A stretch of 64,000 bases of DNA. Origin: Pseudidiomarina mangrovi (lineage in GTDB: Bacteria; Pseudomonadota; Gammaproteobacteria; Enterobacterales; Alteromonadaceae). The translations under genes and the position numbers were made by a program. Shown here one piece after another: positions 60,571 to 64,000 of the stretch (the first letter of the stretch is position 1; each line of letters starts with the position of its first letter). A model generated the notes under the pieces. The model was not told where the DNA came from. It made no database searches and worked only from the letters and a program-made list of their open reading frames with translations. Where the stretch lies: the NCBI RefSeq assembly GCF_003999375.1, contig NZ_RJLC01000014.1, positions 18,491 through 82,490 on the forward strand, read 5' to 3'.

Positions 60571-61692
60571 GTGAGAACGAGACTTATCGCGGCACTAACA
60601 GCGGCAATGCCGTTTGCTGCCAGTGCACAATCGCAGTTGAACCTGACTCAAGGTGTTACCGAGATCAGCAACCGCGTCTATGACCTTCACATGACCATAC
60701 TTTACATATGTATTGTGATTGGTATCGTGGTTTTCGGGGCCATGTTTTGGTCCATGATTGCCCACCGCAAATCACGCGGTCACAAGCCAGCAACTTTCCA
60801 TGAAAATGTCAAAGTTGAAATTCTCTGGACAGTGATCCCGTTTTTAATCTTGATTGGAATGGCCATCCCAGCCACCTCTACCCTGATTGCCATGGAAGAC
60901 ACCAGTGAATCTGATGTCACCGTGTTAGTTACCGGGTCGCAGTGGAAATGGCACTACCGCTACTTTGAGCATGATGTTGAATATTTCTCTCTGTTGGCGA
61001 CCCGTCCCGATCAAATCAATAATAAATTACCAAAAGGCACCAACTACTTACTTGAAGTCGATCGCCCCTTGGTGATCCCGACAGGTAAAAAAGTACGCTT
61101 TTTGATCACCTCAGATGATGTTATCCACTCATGGTGGGTGCCCGATTTTGCGGTTAAGAAAGATGCTAACCCAGGCTTTATTAACGAAGCATGGACTAAG
61201 GTTGATGAACCCGGTATCTACCGCGGTCAGTGTGCTGAGCTCTGTGGTAAAGACCACGGCTACATGCCGATTGTGGTCATCGCTAAAGAGCCAGCTGAAT
61301 ACGAAGCGTGGATTACTGCACAAGAAACTGCGCAACGTGAAGCCAAAGAAGAAGAGCAACGCTTATTAGCTATGTCGATGAGCGAAGCCGAGCTGATGGA
61401 ATTAGGCGAGCGCGTTTACCTCGGTAACTGTGCGGCTTGTCACCAGCCAAATGGTCAAGGTATTCCCGGCGTATTCCCAAGTTTAGTCGGTACTGAAATG
61501 GTTACCAACGACATCAATGGCCACATTGATATTGTACTTTACGGTAAACAAGGCACCTCCATGCAGGCGTTCGGTAATATGCTGACTCTGCGCGAGATTG
61601 CTGCAGTAGTTACCTATGAACGGAATGCTTGGGGCAATAACACGGGCGAGCTAATTCAAGCCGCTGATGTCAACGCTCGGACGAAGAATTAA
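60571..61692 (+). CDS. coxB: Cytochrome c oxidase subunit II with fused cytochrome c domain
   Basis: A 373-residue subunit of an aa3/caa3-type oxidase. It has a signal peptide (about 1-20), two TM helices (about 40-62 and 85-105), and the cupredoxin domain with the CuA site (HSWW and CAELCGKDHGYM). An acidic linker and a C-terminal haem c domain with CAACH follow, with a distal Met in the last third. GTG start with GGAGACG upstream. The covalent cytochrome c indicates a caa3-type enzyme that takes electrons from soluble or membrane cytochrome c. Confidence 0.93.
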   Translation: MRTRLIAALTAAMPFAASAQSQLNLTQGVTEISNRVYDLHMTILYICIVIGIVVFGAMFWSMIAHRKSRGHKPATFHENVKVEILWTVIPFLILIGMAIPATSTLIAMEDTSESDVTVLVTGSQWKWHYRYFEHDVEYFSLLATRPDQINNKLPKGTNYLLEVDRPLVIPTGKKVRFLITSDDVIHSWWVPDFAVKKDANPGFINEAWTKVDEPGIYRGQCAELCGKDHGYMPIVVIAKEPAEYEAWITAQETAQREAKEEEQRLLAMSMSEAELMELGERVYLGNCAACHQPNGQGIPGVFPSLVGTEMVTNDINGHIDIVLYGKQGTSMQAFGNMLTLREIAAVVTYERNAWGNNTGELIQAADVNARTKN

Positions 61693-61706
61693 GGGGAGTA
61701 CCGACT

Positions 61707-63299
61707 ATGAGCTCTGCTGCTGGAACGATGGATCATCACGATCACGATCATCACCATCACGCGCCGTCGGGTATTACCCGGTGGTTATTTACTACCAACC
61801 ATAAAGACATTGGTTCAATGTACTTATGGTTCTCGTTCATTATGTTTTTGTTGGGCGGCTCTATGGCACTGGTTATCCGGGCCGAGCTGTTCCAACCTGG
61901 TCTGCAATTAGTGGATCCGCACTTCTTCAACCAGATGACTACCGTTCACGGTCTGATCATGGTGTTTGGTGCAGTTATGCCAGCCTTTACCGGGCTTGCT
62001 AACTGGATGGTACCAATGATGATTGGTGCGCCAGATATGGCCTTGCCACGAATGAATAACTGGAGCTTCTGGATTCTGCCATTTGCCTTCGCTATTCTGC
62101 TTGCTTCGCTATTTATGGAAGGCGGCGGTCCAGCGTTTGGCTGGACCTTCTACGCGCCGTTATCAACCACCTACAGTAGCGATTCCACCGCGTTATTCGT
62201 GTTCTCGGTACACATTATGGGTATCTCGTCCATTATGGGCGCGATTAACGTGATCGTGACCATCATGAACATGCGCGCACCTGGCATGACCTACATGAAA
62301 ATGCCATTGTTCGTGTGGACCTGGTTTATTACCGCCTTCTTGCTGATAGCTGTCATGCCAGTTCTAGCCGGTGCGGTCACCATGGTACTGACCGACAAAT
62401 ACTTCGGCACCAGCTTCTTTGATGCCGCAGGTGGCGGTGACCCAGTTATGTTCCAGCATATTTTCTGGTTCTTTGGGCACCCCGAAGTGTACATCATGAT
62501 CTTGCCATCGTTCGGTATCGTGTCGGCTATTATTCCCGCGTTTTCGCGCAAACCGTTATTTGGCTATGCGTCCATGGTTTATGCCACCGCCGCTATTGCC
62601 GGTTTGTCGTTCCTGGTTTGGGCGCACCACATGTTTACCACCGGTATGCCGGTGGCCGCAGCATTGTTCTTTATGTACTGCACCATGTTGATCTCGGTGC
62701 CGACCGGGGTGAAAGTGTTTAACTGGGTAGCTACCATGTGGCGCGGTTCAATCAGCTTTGAAACGCCTATGTTGTTTGCTTTAGCCTTTGTGATTCTGTT
62801 CACCATTGGCGGTTTCTCAGGCTTAATGTTGGCTATCACACCGGTTGACTTCCAGTATCACGATACCTACTTCGTGGTTGCACACTTCCACTACGTGCTG
62901 GTGAGTGGTGCGATCTTCTCGATTATGGCTGCCGCTTACTACTGGTTACCAAAATGGACCGGGCATATGTACAACGAAACGCTGGCAAAATGGCACTTCT
63001 GGTGTTCATTAATCAGCGTCAACGTGTTGTTCTTCCCGATGCACTTTGTTGGCTTGGCCGGTATGCCACGTCGTATTCCAGACTACGCCCTGCAATTTGC
63101 CGATATTAACCAAATTGTCAGTATTGGCGCCTTTGCCTTCGGCTTGTCGCAACTGATTTTCTTAGCGGTTGTGGTGAAGTGCGTACGCGGTGGCGAAAAA
63201 GCGCCAGCGAAGCCATGGGAAGGTGCAACAGGCTTAGAGTGGACGGTACCATCACCGGCGCCATACCATACCTTTGATACCCCACCTGAGGTGAAATAA
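61707..63299 (+). CDS. coxA: Cytochrome c oxidase subunit I
   Basis: A 530-residue haem-copper oxidase core with 12 TM helices. Landmarks are TTVHGLIMVFG (haem a His), FWFFGHPEVYIMILP with the cross-linked His-Tyr and type A Glu, WAHHMFTTG (CuB histidines) and YFVVAHFHYVL (haem a3 and a ligands). The PEV motif marks an A1-type oxidase with a D-channel. The amino end is unusually His-rich (DHHDHDHHHH). It follows coxB by 14 bases with a GGGGAG ribosome site. Confidence 0.96.
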   Translation: MSSAAGTMDHHDHDHHHHAPSGITRWLFTTNHKDIGSMYLWFSFIMFLLGGSMALVIRAELFQPGLQLVDPHFFNQMTTVHGLIMVFGAVMPAFTGLANWMVPMMIGAPDMALPRMNNWSFWILPFAFAILLASLFMEGGGPAFGWTFYAPLSTTYSSDSTALFVFSVHIMGISSIMGAINVIVTIMNMRAPGMTYMKMPLFVWTWFITAFLLIAVMPVLAGAVTMVLTDKYFGTSFFDAAGGGDPVMFQHIFWFFGHPEVYIMILPSFGIVSAIIPAFSRKPLFGYASMVYATAAIAGLSFLVWAHHMFTTGMPVAAALFFMYCTMLISVPTGVKVFNWVATMWRGSISFETPMLFALAFVILFTIGGFSGLMLAITPVDFQYHDTYFVVAHFHYVLVSGAIFSIMAAAYYWLPKWTGHMYNETLAKWHFWCSLISVNVLFFPMHFVGLAGMPRRIPDYALQFADINQIVSIGAFAFGLSQLIFLAVVVKCVRGGEKAPAKPWEGATGLEWTVPSPAPYHTFDTPPEVK

Positions 63300-63304
63300 C
63301 GCTC

Positions 63305-63886
63305 ATGAGTGACCACCAATCAACCCCAAACCGCCCCGATAACGGGCGGGTCGTTAAGCGCCTACTACTGGTCGTAGTAGGCATGTTCGGCTTTGGTTTT
63401 GCGTTGGTACCGCTGTATGAAGTGTTTTGCGAAATCACTGGGTTTAACGGTCGTACGTCGAACGAGGCGGCTGCCGTTAATACCCGTGCAGTGGATACCT
63501 CTCGGAGCATCAACGTACAATTTATCACTCGGGTTAACCAAGGCATGCCTTGGGATTTTCAACCTGAAGTGAAGATGGTTCGGGTGCACCCTGGTGAAAC
63601 TAAGGTGGTGAACTTTTTGGTTGAGAACCGCACCGGGAACAATATGGTGGCGCAGGCCATTCCTTCTGTTTCGCCGGGTGAAGCGGGTTTATATCTGAAC
63701 AAGACAGAATGCTTCTGTTTTGAACAGCAGCCGCTGGCAGCCGGTGATACCACCGCCATGCCCATGCAGTTCTATCTCGACCCAGAAATTCCAGCGCACA
63801 TACATACATTGACTCTGCAATATACGCTGTATGACATTACAGCCAATGCGACACCCGATGTGCTAGCAACCATGCTAGCGAACTAA
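63305..63886 (+). CDS. ctaG: Cytochrome c oxidase assembly protein Cox11/CtaG
   Basis: A 193-residue single-pass membrane protein with a periplasmic domain that delivers copper to CuB of subunit I. The TM segment lies at about 20-38 and the copper-binding CFCF motif in the ECFCFEQQPL stretch (about 138). It starts 5 bases after coxA; the GAGGTG ribosome site lies in the last codons of coxA. Position between coxA and coxC is common. Confidence 0.94.
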   Translation: MSDHQSTPNRPDNGRVVKRLLLVVVGMFGFGFALVPLYEVFCEITGFNGRTSNEAAAVNTRAVDTSRSINVQFITRVNQGMPWDFQPEVKMVRVHPGETKVVNFLVENRTGNNMVAQAIPSVSPGEAGLYLNKTECFCFEQQPLAAGDTTAMPMQFYLDPEIPAHIHTLTLQYTLYDITANATPDVLATMLAN

Positions 63887-63895
63887 GGACTTGTT

Positions 63896-64000
63896 ATGGC
63901 AGCACAACAACACGAAAAATATTATGTTCCAGCAAGTAGCCCATGGCCAATTGTTGGTGCAGTAGCACTGGGCCTGATTGCTTTTGGCGCAGGCCATACC
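63896..64000 (+). CDS. coxC: Cytochrome c oxidase subunit III, N-terminal part (partial)
   Basis: The first 35 codons (MAAQQHEKYYVPASSPWPIV and a hydrophobic start of TM1) match the opening of oxidase subunit III. The rest is past the right edge. It follows the Cox11 gene by 9 bases with AAGGA as ribosome site, completing the coxB-coxA-cox11-coxC order. Confidence 0.88.
   Translation, partial: MAAQQHEKYYVPASSPWPIVGAVALGLIAFGAGHT

Overview
The window reads as core chromosome of a gammaproteobacterium. Several blocks keep the gene order known from E. coli: tRNA-Thr/Tyr/Gly/Thr-tufB; queG, tsaE-amiB-mutL-miaA-hfq-hflX-hflK-hflC-purA; ompR-envZ; greB-tex; kbl-tdh; glpE-glpG; ubiC-ubiA divergent from plsB and followed by lexA. 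The aerobic caa3-type oxidase genes, paired S9 peptidases, an NSS transporter and the tight packing suggest a marine Alteromonadales member, perhaps Idiomarinaceae. That family placement is inference from memory of gene content and was not tested. No insertion sequence, prophage, CRISPR array or rRNA was seen.

Layout. 1-627: 5' end of tuf and four tRNAs on the minus strand with a strong promoter. 668-11659: the purA-to-tsaE minus-strand superoperon, with a PLP-dependent enzyme inserted between hflC and purA. 11784-19036: queG, a lipoprotein/PAS-GGDEF/DUF1415 unit, an ABC-F ATPase (YbiT type) and an acyl-CoA dehydrogenase. 18506-24693: a minus-strand run with a threonine-aldolase-like enzyme and three unknown small proteins, then yheV/yheS/yheU, cysQ and nudE. 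24805-28254: sthA and envZ-ompR. 28447-38230: about 10 kb separating ompR from greB-tex, holding DUF2256, an exported S9 peptidase, a flavin reductase-like protein, a lipoprotein, and an envelope-modification cluster: an EptA-type phosphoethanolamine transferase, a PmrA/PmrB-type two-component system and an LtaS-like phosphotransferase. 38297-44798: greB, tex, a fatty-acid desaturase divergent from fabR, and an SLC13-type transporter. 44916-51648: S9 peptidase plus diguanylate cyclase, pckA, an NSS transporter, coaD. 51786-59108: kbl-tdh-glpE-glpG-ubiC-ubiA and plsB. 59193-60327: lexA and a SulA-like gene with two SOS boxes. 60571-64000: coxB-coxA-cox11-coxC (the last cut off).

How the parts work together. 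The most distinctive unit is the 32.3-38.2 kb envelope regulon. The promoters of eptA and of the LtaS-like gene carry matching 11-bp-spaced CTTAAG-type repeats at the same distance from a -10 element. This predicts that the PmrA-like regulator encoded between them controls both. The LtaS-like gene also has a 12-bp inverted repeat ending exactly on its start codon. A second clear circuit is fabR: an 18-bp operator of the E. coli FabR form sits on the start site of the divergent desaturase.

A genome-architecture feature is also striking. Of eleven convergent gene pairs, six overlap at their 3' ends, four are separated by 13 bases or fewer, and only one has an intrinsic terminator between its members. 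I did not find a wholly new biological system. The envelope regulon is the best candidate for one not previously described in this form.
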